Notes under the pieces: model-generated | Told to the model about the DNA's origin: nothing | What the model saw: only the letters and a program-made list of their open reading frames with translations | Databases searched by the model: none | Assembly: GCA_965221815.1 (NCBI GenBank) | Contig: OZ244915.1 | Location: forward strand, 2,480,001-2,544,000 | Reading direction: 5' to 3' | DNA from: JAPOXR01 sp965221815 | GTDB lineage: Bacteria > Pseudomonadota > Alphaproteobacteria > Rhodobacterales > Rhodobacteraceae | DNA: 64,000 nucleotides | Shown: positions 37,808-46,440 of the stretch, one piece after another | Numbering within the stretch: the stretch's first letter is position 1 | Layout of the letters: each line of letters opens with the position of its first letter | Position numbers and translations under genes: made by a program

Positions 37808-38378
37808 CCAACCCGGCTGTTGCCGCGCGCCGGGCTACGATGCGGCTGACCTGACGCTTGCAGACGTCAAAGACCGACTGGGCCGTGTCGGGCCTATCAA
37901 TGTATCAGACTTGACTCGGTTTCTGTGTCGCACTGTGTCACTTTGTGGGGAAATCTCCATTCTGTCTGAGTAAGTCATTTGTGAGTTAATTTGAAGATAT
38001 GGAGACGCCAGAGCGTTAGGCCTCCGCCCTGACTCTCTGGCGTTGTACCTCACAGTGGAAGTGAGCGTTGTCATTTGGGTATGGATTCAGATAAACTGTT
38101 GGTGACACGCCAGTCAGCGGTAGCATCTTATGAATTCTCAACAAAAGAGAGACAGAGAAAAAACTGGATCAGAGCGATTTCGGGAATTTAACGTCCCGGT
38201 TCTCCAACAAGTTTCATTTGTTTGTTGACCCATCAATTTCCCGGCTATATTTCGGGGATCAAATCTGGACAGACGGTGAAGTCCTGTTTCACACCCTCAT
38301 TACCATGAACACGACAGATCTCGTTGAACTCAGGGAGCTGACTGATCATCTTCTGAAAAGCCCTGACGTGTCACAAGG
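37808..38378. other. Region with an IS relic and a possible 36-residue frame
   Basis: Contains the 94-bp IS4-derived fragment (37905-37998). A short frame 38081-38191 (MDSDKLLVTRQSAV) is open but unrecognised. Near 38300 the plus strand reads NTTDLVELRELTDHLLKSP to a stop at 38382, which may be the end of a lost gene. Confidence 0.4.
37905..37998. repeat. 94-bp internally deleted IS4-like fragment
   Basis: It starts TCAGACTTGACTCGGTTTCTG, as at 13308, and ends with TTTGTGAGTTAATTTGA, as near 13810. The two ends are near inverted repeats (TTGACTC/TTAACTC core). Confidence 0.6.
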
Positions 38379-38747
38379 ATGATGGCAAATCATATGGATA
38401 CGGGCCCACATTCGGCAACAAACATATCGAGTGAGGGATTGGCATCAGTTTTTGCAGGTGCCGGCCACGGAAGTCTTCTTGTAGGCATACACGCTGCAGG
38501 AAGCCCCAGCAATGCCGACCTCGAATCCCCTTTTCAACTTCCCGCTGAGCTGGAGGAACGCTTGTCTTGTCTGGCAGAGGCTACCGGAAAAACCAAAGCC
38601 TTCCATACACATGAAGCCCTCCTTTCGTATCTGGAAGATCTTGAGGATCTGGCTCTTGCCGAGAGTCGTCTGCGCGACATTCGTTCGGGAAACACGCAAG
38701 CCATTCCTCTTGAGGATGTCCTGAAGCAGTATGGCATGGAAGGTTGA
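38379..38747 (+). CDS. RHH/RelB-like antitoxin
   Basis: Residues about 52-122 match a RelB/DinJ-like antitoxin: LPAELEERLSCLAEATGKTK, EALLSYLEDLEDLALAESRL and PLEDVLKQYGMEG. The first 50 residues are unrelated and unusually long for such antitoxins, so the true start may be a non-ATG codon further in. It overlaps the relE-like toxin gene by 17 bases and is intact, while the toxin is frameshifted. Confidence 0.8.
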   Translation: MMANHMDTGPHSATNISSEGLASVFAGAGHGSLLVGIHAAGSPSNADLESPFQLPAELEERLSCLAEATGKTKAFHTHEALLSYLEDLEDLALAESRLRDIRSGNTQAIPLEDVLKQYGMEG

Positions 38748-39008
38748 ACTGGATCCCAGGGGGCAAGGCGGGAGATCAGCAAACTTGACCCTCAGACCTC
38801 CCGGCAGATTCTTGCTTACCTAAGTGACCGTGTATCGCAAACGGATAATCCGCGCATGAATGGAAAAGCCCTCCGCAATAACAAGCATCGAAACTTCTGG
38901 AGATATCGCAATGGCGATTACCGAATTGTGGTCACCATCGAAGATCAAGCGTCACGGATTATTGTCCTGCGTGTTGCCCATCGGCGTGACATTTACCGGA
39001 AGTTGTAA
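38731..39008 (+). pseudogene. relE: RelE-like toxin, frameshifted
   Basis: ATG 38731 begins MAWKVELDP; after the run CCCAGGGGG near 38757 the frame must shift by one base to continue as ARREISKLDPQTSRQILAYL, FWRYRNGDYRIVVTIED and VLRVAHRRDIYRKL, the RelE core with its basic catalytic residues. The gene is 278 bases, one short of a multiple of three, consistent with a single deletion. The toxin is therefore predicted inactive unless the base is a sequencing error. Confidence 0.85.
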
Positions 39009-39122
39009 AGTCTCAGGTATATATGCTGTTTCAAAGCGATAACGCAGGCCGGGTGCTGATCAGGGAATGTCCCGATTGAGTCGATACGACCAGGCCGCCT
39101 CTTGAGGTTGAACTGACCCTGC

Positions 39123-40229
39123 TTATGGCGAAGACGCCGGGTCAACAATCTCCTGTTCAAACCCCCAGCCACAGCTTTGCATCTCGTACAGGCGCGATGC
39201 GGTGCGCTCAAACTCAAAGGATCCGACACCTTCCACATAGAGCTTCTCCGGCTGTGCGGCCGCAGAGGCAATCAACTGCACACGCCGCTCATAGAGTGCA
39301 TCAATGAGCATCACAAAACGCCGGGCCTCATTGTAGTTTGAGCGCGAAAGAAGCGGGATATTTTCCAGAAGCAATACGCGGACGGCATGAGAGATCGCCA
39401 GAAAATCCGCAGGTCCATAGGGCTGCCCACAAAGATCCCAAAACGCCGCCCGCGCCACGCCATTGCAGTAGTGATTGAGGATAACCTTCCTGTTATTGAC
39501 CGTCAGGGTATGACTGTGCGAGACGCCGCCCGACAATAACCCCTGCCAAATCTCATCAATTCTGAGCGCATTTTCACCGGCGGGAGGAACGAAATACTTG
39601 ATCTCTCCGGCCAATCGGTTCTGCCGGTGGTCGGTGCCTGAACCAATCTCGTGAATGTCAAACTTCTCCCTAATCAATTCAATGAAGGGCAAAAACAGGT
39701 GTCGATTGATGCCGTCTCTATAGAGATCCTGAGGCGGACGGTTGGATGTCGTCACGACAACAGTCCCACGGGCAATGATCGTCTCGAACAATCTTCCAAC
39801 AATCATCGCATCTGCAATGTCATCGATCTGACATTCATCGAGGCACAACAGCCGGGCCTTCTCAGAAATCGCCGCCGCAACCGGCAGGATGGCATCACTC
39901 ACACCCTGTTTGCGCGCAACATTCATCTCTGCATGAACGTCCTGCATGAATTCAAGAAAGTGGCTGCGCATCTTGTTTTTGGCTTCACTGGAGTCAAAGA
40001 ACATGTCCATGAGCATGGACTTTCCCCGTCCGACCCCTCCCCACAAATAAATGTTGGGAATCCTCTGGGGGGCTTTCCTGAATCCAAAGAACCCGCCGCG
40101 CCCGGCGGGTTCTTCAAGCTTTGCCTCCAAATCCGTCAGAGCTGCCAGAGCCGCACGCTGGCCAGAATCGTCCTCGAGATCGCCGGCTGCAATTCGATCC
40201 TGATACGTCTGCTGCAAGAGGCCCGTCAT
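39123..40229 (-). CDS. zapE: Cell division AAA+ ATPase ZapE (AFG1-like)
   Basis: A 368-residue AFG1-type ATPase: Walker A GGVGRGKSMLMD, Walker B LLCLDECQIDDIADAM, sensor VVVTTSNRPP, and the C-terminal block EARRFVMLIDALYERRV. ZapE acts at the Z-ring of dividing cells, and the mitochondrial relative handles protein quality control. Length and motifs are normal. Start ATG 40229. No obvious operon partner; the neighbour upstream is divergent and unrelated. Confidence 0.95.
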   Translation of the reverse strand: MTGLLQQTYQDRIAAGDLEDDSGQRAALAALTDLEAKLEEPAGRGGFFGFRKAPQRIPNIYLWGGVGRGKSMLMDMFFDSSEAKNKMRSHFLEFMQDVHAEMNVARKQGVSDAILPVAAAISEKARLLCLDECQIDDIADAMIVGRLFETIIARGTVVVTTSNRPPQDLYRDGINRHLFLPFIELIREKFDIHEIGSGTDHRQNRLAGEIKYFVPPAGENALRIDEIWQGLLSGGVSHSHTLTVNNRKVILNHYCNGVARAAFWDLCGQPYGPADFLAISHAVRVLLLENIPLLSRSNYNEARRFVMLIDALYERRVQLIASAAAQPEKLYVEGVGSFEFERTASRLYEMQSCGWGFEQEIVDPASSP

Positions 40230-40435
40230 GTTTTCCAGTTCAATGGCTCTCGAATTCTTCCGATATCAGTGTGAAGTCCAATGATGTGAATAACGCAGCA
40301 TGAGGCTTCCTGTCACCCGCTGCATTCCCGCAAACTCGATCGGTGAAAATCCATGGTCCGGCCCTGCCTCATCTCGAAAAAGTCACTCGTTAATTTCACA
40401 TGCAGCTTTGACAATAAATCCTCCCCAATCACAGC

Positions 40436-41224
40436 TTGAGCATGTCTATGCTGCAATCGAACAACCCAACGATCCGACCGACCAGGCCATTCCTGGTTTC
40501 AGTCCTACTGGCAATATTTCTGCCTGGCTCCGCAATCGGTGGAGATTCTACGGATTTATCCCCCGGCTTGTCCATTTCCAAACGGGCTTCGAGTTCAATC
40601 ATCGGAACGACGACTGACCGAAAACTCTGTCGTTACCATAGTGATGATGGATTGATTCACTGCAACTCTGAAAACGGCTCTTCCGGATCAGAGGCGTTTA
40701 TCGTGGAATCGACGTCGCGGCCACGCTTCAGCAGCTTTGGCAGCAACACCTCGGGAAGAGTGACGGCATCGCGCGACGCACGTTATGCCTTTTCCCATGC
40801 AGAGACCAGGACAGCGCTCAGCGATGGCACGGCATTTGCATATTGCAAACTGGCCCTGCAATTCCAGATCACCAATAACGACACTCTCTGGGTCTGGCAC
40901 GATGAGATACAGTTCACGGGGTCCGGGGCAATTGCCTACATTGACTCCAACGGTGACCAGCAAGCGGACTTCGCTGTACGCGGTAGCTGGACAGGTCGTG
41001 TCAATGGAGTCCAACGTTGGGAGCCGGTCAATCCAAGAAGCACAGTCTATACGGCTGGGCAGAAAGCGTATCCGGCACGCCCCTTTTTCGGCACGACGGG
41101 AACGCGCAACCGCGCCTGTCGCGCATCACGCGTCATCGTGGCCAAACTCGTCCCCGCTGCGCCAAAGATCACTTCCACAATCACTGGTGCCTTGCGCACA
41201 ACTCTCGGCGTCTCCGGCAACTGA
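40436..41224 (+). CDS. Secreted hypothetical protein
   Basis: 262 residues with an N-terminal signal-like segment (FLVSVLLAIFLPGSAIGG). The mature part contains TLWVWHDEIQFTGSGAIAY and SNGDQQADFAVRGSWTG, possibly a beta-rich domain, and two Cys pairs. I recognise no family. It stands alone between divergent zapE and the ImmA gene. Start at 40436 or ATG 40442; no strong ribosome site decides. Confidence 0.6.
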   Translation: MSMSMLQSNNPTIRPTRPFLVSVLLAIFLPGSAIGGDSTDLSPGLSISKRASSSIIGTTTDRKLCRYHSDDGLIHCNSENGSSGSEAFIVESTSRPRFSSFGSNTSGRVTASRDARYAFSHAETRTALSDGTAFAYCKLALQFQITNNDTLWVWHDEIQFTGSGAIAYIDSNGDQQADFAVRGSWTGRVNGVQRWEPVNPRSTVYTAGQKAYPARPFFGTTGTRNRACRASRVIVAKLVPAAPKITSTITGALRTTLGVSGN

Positions 41225-41551
41225 AGGAAACCGCTTCGCGGCTCATATCACTTCAGCAAAAAAATCAATGCGTTTCATAAGGCCCGGCGGCCGCGATGTA
41301 ATCCGTCCTTGATTGCCGGCGCAGCACAGCATCGGCATTGACCGCAACCGCCGGCGCATCAAACGCTCTGCTGAGAGTTAGGCGCGCCGCAACACTGGGC
41401 GATGTTAACGGGCGGGTGGCTCGTGATCCTGGCCACGTCATGACGGTGGAGGCGGAGTGATACCGTCAGCCAGCAAGGCATTGCTGCGCACACCTTCTGA
41501 AAAGGCTTTGAATCTCTAACCCATTTGCGTGAGCCATGTCTCCAACTGATC
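41225..41551. other. Intergenic stretch, nothing recognised
   Basis: No gene-like frame or strong repeat is visible; it should contain the promoter of the ImmA/IrrE gene. Confidence 0.5.
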
Positions 41552-42787
41552 ATGACCATCAATGTGAACCCTGATATCCTTGTATGGGCCTGCAAGACCG
41601 CCGGCCTCAGCGCGGAAGAGGCCGCGGCCAAACTTCATTTCACGACCAGCGCCCGAAGGACTGCGACCGAGAAACTGGCGGCACTGGAAAGCGGTGAGAA
41701 ATTCCCGACCCGAAACCAGCTCAACAGCATGGCCAAGGTCTACAGGCGTCCATTGTTGACCTTCTATATGGCAGAACCACCCCAAACAGGTCCCCACGGG
41801 ATCGACTTCCGGTGTTCCTCAGGCACTCGCGATGTTCGGCACAATGCTCGGCTCGACGCACTCCTCCGCGACGTTCGGGTTCGACAGGAGATGGTTCGTG
41901 ACATCCTGACCGACGAGGATAACCTTGAGCCTCTGGACTTTGTGGACTCGATCACCCGGGCACAGGGCGTTGATCATGCCGTTGCCATGATCTCCGACGT
42001 GCTGGAATTCAATCCCCTTGCTTCACGGGAAGGAGATGCCAACGCACTTTTCCGGCTTCTCAGAAAGGCTGCGGAAACCGCTGGGATCTTCGTTTTGGTC
42101 CTTGGTGATCTCGGCTCTTATCATTCTGCAATCCCAGCCAGCGTGTTCCGGGGCTTCGCCATTGCCGATCCGGTCGCACCCTTCGTTGTTATCAACGCCA
42201 AGGATGCGCGTTCTGCCCGGGCTTTCACCTTGATTCATGAGTTAGTACACATTTTTCTTGGACAGACGGGGGGCAGCGGTTCGCTCTCGACCGACAAACC
42301 AACGACAGATGCTGCCCGTATCGAACGTTTCTGCAACGATGTTGTGGGTGAGATTTTGCTTCCCGCGAATCTTTTCCTGCAAGGCATGGAACCTCTGACT
42401 GCCCACGATACAGACGCTTGCTACTCTGCGATTCAGACCATTGCTGCCCACTGGTCCGTCAGTGAGCCGATGGTGGCATACCGCCTCCACCGCCTCGGTG
42501 CTCTGGATGACACCACCTACGACATTCTGAGAGAGCAATATGACAGGCGCTGGCGAGCGCATCTGGCGCAGAATCAGGATTCCGGCGGGGGACCAAATCC
42601 AAGAGTGGTGAAGCAATTTTCTCTTGGAAACGCACTGCTGGGGGTGGTGCACAGACATATCCGCAACAATGCACTTTCCCACACCAAGGCCGCCACGCTG
42701 TTGGGATCGAAGCCAAGTGCGGTGGAGCCCTTGCTCAGACAGTTTGAGGTCAAGCGTGGCTTGTTTGTTTCTCGTGCAGAGGCGTGA
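41552..42787 (+). CDS. XRE-type regulator with ImmA/IrrE metallopeptidase domain
   Basis: The protein (411 residues) begins with an Xre-like helix-turn-helix (about 15-75, LSAEEAAAKLHF) and carries an ImmA/IrrE zinc peptidase domain with H229-E-L-V-H233 and a downstream ERFCNDVVGEILLPA block. Proteins of this type cleave repressors or act as antitoxins. It overlaps the following DUF4411 PIN gene by one base (TGATG), a known pairing, so it is probably the antitoxin or regulator of that toxin. Start ATG 41552; an in-frame extension to 41525 lacks similarity. Confidence 0.88.
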   Translation: MTINVNPDILVWACKTAGLSAEEAAAKLHFTTSARRTATEKLAALESGEKFPTRNQLNSMAKVYRRPLLTFYMAEPPQTGPHGIDFRCSSGTRDVRHNARLDALLRDVRVRQEMVRDILTDEDNLEPLDFVDSITRAQGVDHAVAMISDVLEFNPLASREGDANALFRLLRKAAETAGIFVLVLGDLGSYHSAIPASVFRGFAIADPVAPFVVINAKDARSARAFTLIHELVHIFLGQTGGSGSLSTDKPTTDAARIERFCNDVVGEILLPANLFLQGMEPLTAHDTDACYSAIQTIAAHWSVSEPMVAYRLHRLGALDDTTYDILREQYDRRWRAHLAQNQDSGGGPNPRVVKQFSLGNALLGVVHRHIRNNALSHTKAATLLGSKPSAVEPLLRQFEVKRGLFVSRAEA

Positions 42788-43296
42788 TGTACCGACTTGA
42801 TGCCAATGTCCTGATCCGGGCGGATGCTGATTTCTATTCTCTTGAGCGATTCCCCCAATTCTGGGACTGGCTGATCGAAAAGGGCAACAGTGGTGAAGTG
42901 AAGATTCCGCTCGAAATCCATAGGGAAATTGCCGTCGGAACTGGAACCTTACCTGACTGGCTCACCGAAAAGGCCGTCAAGGCCGCGCTGCTGCTGGACG
43001 AGGAACTCGACACCGCGCTCGTGCAGAAGGTCCTTGATGATGGCTATCAGGCTCAGGACCCGGCATTCAACGACGGCGAATGACGGAAAATCGGCAAAGA
43101 TGCTTTCCTTGTGGCTCATGCACTGGCTGAAGACGGACGGGTGGTTGTAACCCGAGAGGTCTCAAAACGGACACAACGGCTCGGTGCCAGCAAGCTCCCG
43201 GATGTTTGTAACAATTGTCATGTTCGGTGGACGAACGACTACGAGATGTACCGGCTTCTCAACTTCAACCTGCAGGAGCTGTCGTGGTCAGGTTGA
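42787..43296 (+). pseudogene. DUF4411 PIN-like toxin with an in-frame stop
   Basis: The frame starts MYRLDANVLIRADADFYS, with the first PIN Asp, and reads to TGA at 43081-43083; the same frame then continues RKIGKDAFLVAHALAEDGRV, VVTREVSK and WTNDYEMYRLL to 43296, clearly the rest of a PIN-like DUF4411 protein. A single C-to-T change of an Arg codon (CGA to TGA) explains it. The first part alone lacks the later acidic residues, so the RNase is predicted inactive. There is no sign of recoding signals. Confidence 0.85.
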
Positions 43297-43618
43297 TGGA
43301 CGCGCCATACCAAGAACCGCCTCCTGAAAAGAAACAGTTGTCCGCAGTCTTGCCAGTGTCCGCCGCCTTTCGTGAACGGTGCGGCGCAAGCCGCGCCACA
43401 TTTGACCCACCAGGACGGTTCTGTCTTGATATATATCTCTGCCCTCGCAACGGTCGGCCTCGCCTCTTTCCCGGCGATTTTTCCGGGTCTGCAGGATCTG
43501 TAATGCGTGACGGCTTTTCGACAGCATCTGTTGACGCTTTGGAACCACCCGTCTTGGTTGCACCCGCCATATGCGGCACCGAATTCGGATAAACCGGTGC
43601 CGCGTCGGGTTTTGTCAT
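43265..43618 (-). CDS. Small basic protein, unknown, coupled to the DnaA-like gene
   Basis: 117 residues, rich in Lys, Arg and Pro with KSPGKRRGRPLRG, an AT-hook-like motif, at about 48-60. Its ATG at 43618 overlaps the stop of the upstream DnaA-like gene by four bases (ATGA), which suggests translational coupling and supports it as real. Its end overlaps the convergent PIN gene by about 30 bases. I recognise no family. Confidence 0.5.
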   Translation of the reverse strand: MTKPDAAPVYPNSVPHMAGATKTGGSKASTDAVEKPSRITDPADPEKSPGKRRGRPLRGQRYISRQNRPGGSNVARLAPHRSRKAADTGKTADNCFFSGGGSWYGASINLTTTAPAG

Positions 43619-44868
43619 GTTGGACTGTCTCGATAGGATGATGAGGGGCGCGACCCGACAGATGTTGCCAGCGTGATAAGATGATCAGCCTTGTTCTGCG
43701 ATGGAGGATGTTCGCCATATCCGGGCCCAGGGCGTGTGTCATGTGCCGCCTTTTCAGCCGAAAGTGACGGCCGCTGACGATACTCCTGACTGAGTTGCGC
43801 GGTTGCCTCCCTGCGCAATGCTGACACTTTGAGCAAGCCCATATTGTCGGCGATTTGCGCGAGCGTTTCAACCAACCAGGCATGCATGGGATCACGGCGT
43901 CGCCATTTCTCTATTCGTTCAAGACCATTGATTATGGTCGCATGATCACGCTGACCCAGCGTTTGTCCAATCTCGATCAACGTTCGACTGGTCGCACGTC
44001 GCATGACCGCTGCTGCCAGATGGCGTGCATGCATGATATGCGCATGGCGGTCACTACCCGAGAGATCGCCCACTGTCAGACAACATGCGTTCGCAACAAA
44101 TTCCTGGATTTCGCCCAATTGTGCCGAGGAACCCGTCGGGCGCAATGCACGCTGACGGCCGACAAAGTCGGCCAACAGGCCATAGTCGACAAGTGTCTTG
44201 ATCGCCTGCCAGCGAGTCATCCCGTGCTTGTCTGTCCAGTCAGGCTGCCGCGCCCGTTCCTTCCCGGTCAATGCATTCAACGCCTCATTTGCCGAGCATG
44301 TGAGGAATCCCTGTCGCGATGCATGATGAATCAAACTGCAGATCGCCTCCCACTGGAGACCTGGACTGCTCGACAAATGCATCAGGAGGTCGACTGTCTC
44401 GCCAGCCTGTTCATCTGTGCGATTGATAATCGATGCACACCAGACGAGGTGACGTACCAAAGTCTGCAATTCAGATTGACGAATGGATCGGACACGCGGA
44501 TCAGAATGCAGTGACCGCCAGGAAATCAGCGGCGCATAGCCTGTGCGCTTCTCCTTGGGTGCAGTGACGGCAATACGTTGTACGCGTGAATCCACTGCCA
44601 GTACGGACCGGTGTGCCAAACCCATCAAGGATGCCGCCCAAAACGCATCGATCGGGCTTGGCAGGATGACCCACATGATCAATCGTTTGCCACCACGCTT
44701 AGCTGAAGGCTTGTCCACACTGATGCTGACCCGCAATTGTTTGCTCCACGGACGATGGGGCAAACTGCGCTTCAAGTGACTCTTCAGTCGCTGCGCGAGG
44801 CTTAAATAAAGAGGGTCTGGGGATTTCGGAGGGCACTGACGCCAGTAAAACCTGACTTCACGGTTCAT
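43615..44868 (-). CDS. Protein with DnaA domain IV-like DNA-binding region
   Basis: The 417-residue protein carries, at about 256-335, a stretch like DnaA domain IV: LTVGDLSGSDRHAHIMHAR, then LIEIGQTLGQRDHATI at 297-312, the DnaA-box-binding helix-turn-helix signature. There is no AAA+ domain: the first 250 residues are unrelated to DnaA I recognise, and the last 80 are Ser/Arg-rich. It could be a replication initiator or regulator of a mobile element; a DnaA-box-binding repressor is an alternative. It is coupled by ATGA overlap to a small basic gene. The 450-bp gap upstream may contain its target. Confidence 0.65.
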   Translation of the reverse strand: MNREVRFYWRQCPPKSPDPLYLSLAQRLKSHLKRSLPHRPWSKQLRVSISVDKPSAKRGGKRLIMWVILPSPIDAFWAASLMGLAHRSVLAVDSRVQRIAVTAPKEKRTGYAPLISWRSLHSDPRVRSIRQSELQTLVRHLVWCASIINRTDEQAGETVDLLMHLSSSPGLQWEAICSLIHHASRQGFLTCSANEALNALTGKERARQPDWTDKHGMTRWQAIKTLVDYGLLADFVGRQRALRPTGSSAQLGEIQEFVANACCLTVGDLSGSDRHAHIMHARHLAAAVMRRATSRTLIEIGQTLGQRDHATIINGLERIEKWRRRDPMHAWLVETLAQIADNMGLLKVSALRREATAQLSQEYRQRPSLSAEKAAHDTRPGPGYGEHPPSQNKADHLITLATSVGSRPSSSYRDSPT

Positions 44869-45322
44869 TCTATGTTTCCTTCACTATTTTTGGTTTTTGG
44901 CAGAATGTTCGGTAAACTGAACCCATCGTCATTGCCGACAGGCGGACTGCCGCCAATGACATCGAAACCAGGATTGAGCAGACAGACCACTGAACGAAAT
45001 GGAAATCGGCGGATCGCACCGCCATGCAGACGTCCTCGTGCCTGTTGCACCTGAAAACCTGGTCACTCTTGATCAAGCCGGTTGATGCGCCGATGGCTGA
45101 TTTCGCAAGCCACAAAACGGTCTGGGCAAACAGGCACGGCAAATTCAGTTGGACCCAAACCACATGGAGGCAAGCTGAATCCTGCGGCTGAAACCCTGTC
45201 AGACTGAAACCGGACAACACGCATTCAACCACACCCTGATTCATCTGCCACAAAAGAACAATAAATGAACAAAAAAAGATAATCAAGTGACAATTTGCCC
45301 GGTGAGTGAGACGTAACGTGTC
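44869..45322. other. 450-bp intergenic region upstream of the DnaA-like gene
   Basis: No credible gene. Near the end (45308-45324) GAGACGTAACGTGTCTC forms a short stem after the 45323-46408 gene. I looked for repeated DnaA-box-like 9-mers and saw no clear array. Confidence 0.4.
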
Positions 45323-46408
45323 TCAGAAACTTTGACTGGATCGTAGAAACCCGATCTCGGCAAGGAACTGCGACAGTCTTTCGATGTCGGAAAGCGTGAC
45401 ATTCGGCCGCAGATCCTGCGGATCAATCAAATGCAGATGGACTTCAGATGATTCAGCCTGCGCCGCATATTGTCGTAACGCGGTCGACAGGGCCGATGCG
45501 AGCACGACGTCGTCTCCAATCATCGCCAGTCTTGTGCTCAATGCAGCCGCAAGTTCCTGAGTGGTCCGCAGATCATCAGGAATGACATTCCCTTCCGGCA
45601 GATCGGGGTGATCAACCTTCACCACGCCACTGATTCTCTGAACAAAGGGATCCCGGGAATCCGTTTCAAGTTGCGCCGATAAACGCAGTGCAGACTGGCC
45701 ATCGAGGTGAAGCCCAAGCGCACCGGACAATTTGACCGCGTGATCAGTGATCGCCAGTGTGACACCAAGATCGGTGGTCAGGTCCCCAATCAATGCGCCA
45801 TCAATCAGCAATTCAGGCAGAAGTTCCTCAACGACACCCTGCACAAGTCGAATTTTGTGAATTTGCCCATGCAAACGCATACCTTCGATCGGCACTGCGG
45901 CATCACCAGTGGACGGAGCCGATGTGTCTTTATGGCGAAGTTGGAGACTCATTCGTTTCGCCGAGGCAAATGCCCCGCCACCGGGGATCGAACCTGTTGC
46001 CGCATGCGCGGCACTGCCCATACGGCTGCCCGCCACCCATTCATCTGTTGTGATCGCCATACCCTGCTGGAATCGCTCAACAATCCCCAGGCGATCGGTA
46101 TAGACGCGCAACCCATTCATTGGGCCAAGCCGATCACTGACAATCTCGAGAAACAGTTTTTCGATGCCAACCCGATCGATCCCGGCTTCCTCCGGCAATA
46201 CGGCCAAGCGAGTCGCGAAGCCGGATATCATACCCATATCCAGCCTGGCTGACTGCACTGAGTGACCGGGTGCAGGCATCTCTTCGACAATGACCGCGCC
46301 AAGATTGAAGGGAAGGGAAACATCAAAATAGGCGCTGTCTTCCGCCGCTAACACGAGAGGTAAACATGCCGTGATCAATGCGGCGATGGACACCGAGAAT
46401 AATCTCAC
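45323..46408 (-). CDS. Secreted hypothetical protein
   Basis: 361 residues starting at GTG 46408, with AGGAGT six bases before it. The N-terminus is a signal peptide (LFSVSIAALITACLPLVLAAE). The mature protein has repeated hydrophobic-acidic blocks such as LPELLIDGALIGDLTTDLG and LSAQLETDSRDPFVQ and probably a beta-rich fold similar to DUF2125-like periplasmic proteins, though I cannot assign it. Codon use and base composition resemble its neighbours. Function unknown. Confidence 0.6.
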   Translation of the reverse strand: MRLFSVSIAALITACLPLVLAAEDSAYFDVSLPFNLGAVIVEEMPAPGHSVQSARLDMGMISGFATRLAVLPEEAGIDRVGIEKLFLEIVSDRLGPMNGLRVYTDRLGIVERFQQGMAITTDEWVAGSRMGSAAHAATGSIPGGGAFASAKRMSLQLRHKDTSAPSTGDAAVPIEGMRLHGQIHKIRLVQGVVEELLPELLIDGALIGDLTTDLGVTLAITDHAVKLSGALGLHLDGQSALRLSAQLETDSRDPFVQRISGVVKVDHPDLPEGNVIPDDLRTTQELAAALSTRLAMIGDDVVLASALSTALRQYAAQAESSEVHLHLIDPQDLRPNVTLSDIERLSQFLAEIGFLRSSQSF

Positions 46409-46440
46409 AATGGGACTCCTTTGGCATTTTGCGAGGGTGA

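Noticed and set aside
42787..43296. TGA in the PIN toxin as selenocysteine or recoding
   Set aside because: The position is not a Cys site in the family, no stem-loop follows, and a simple CGA-to-TGA mutation explains it.
43239..43895. A 218-codon minus-strand frame overlapping the DnaA-like gene end
   Set aside because: It is out of frame with the DnaA-like and the ATGA-coupled small gene and has no family signal.
44870..45286. A 138-codon minus-strand frame upstream of the DnaA-like gene
   Set aside because: No ribosome site, irregular composition and no recognisable similarity; treated as noncoding.
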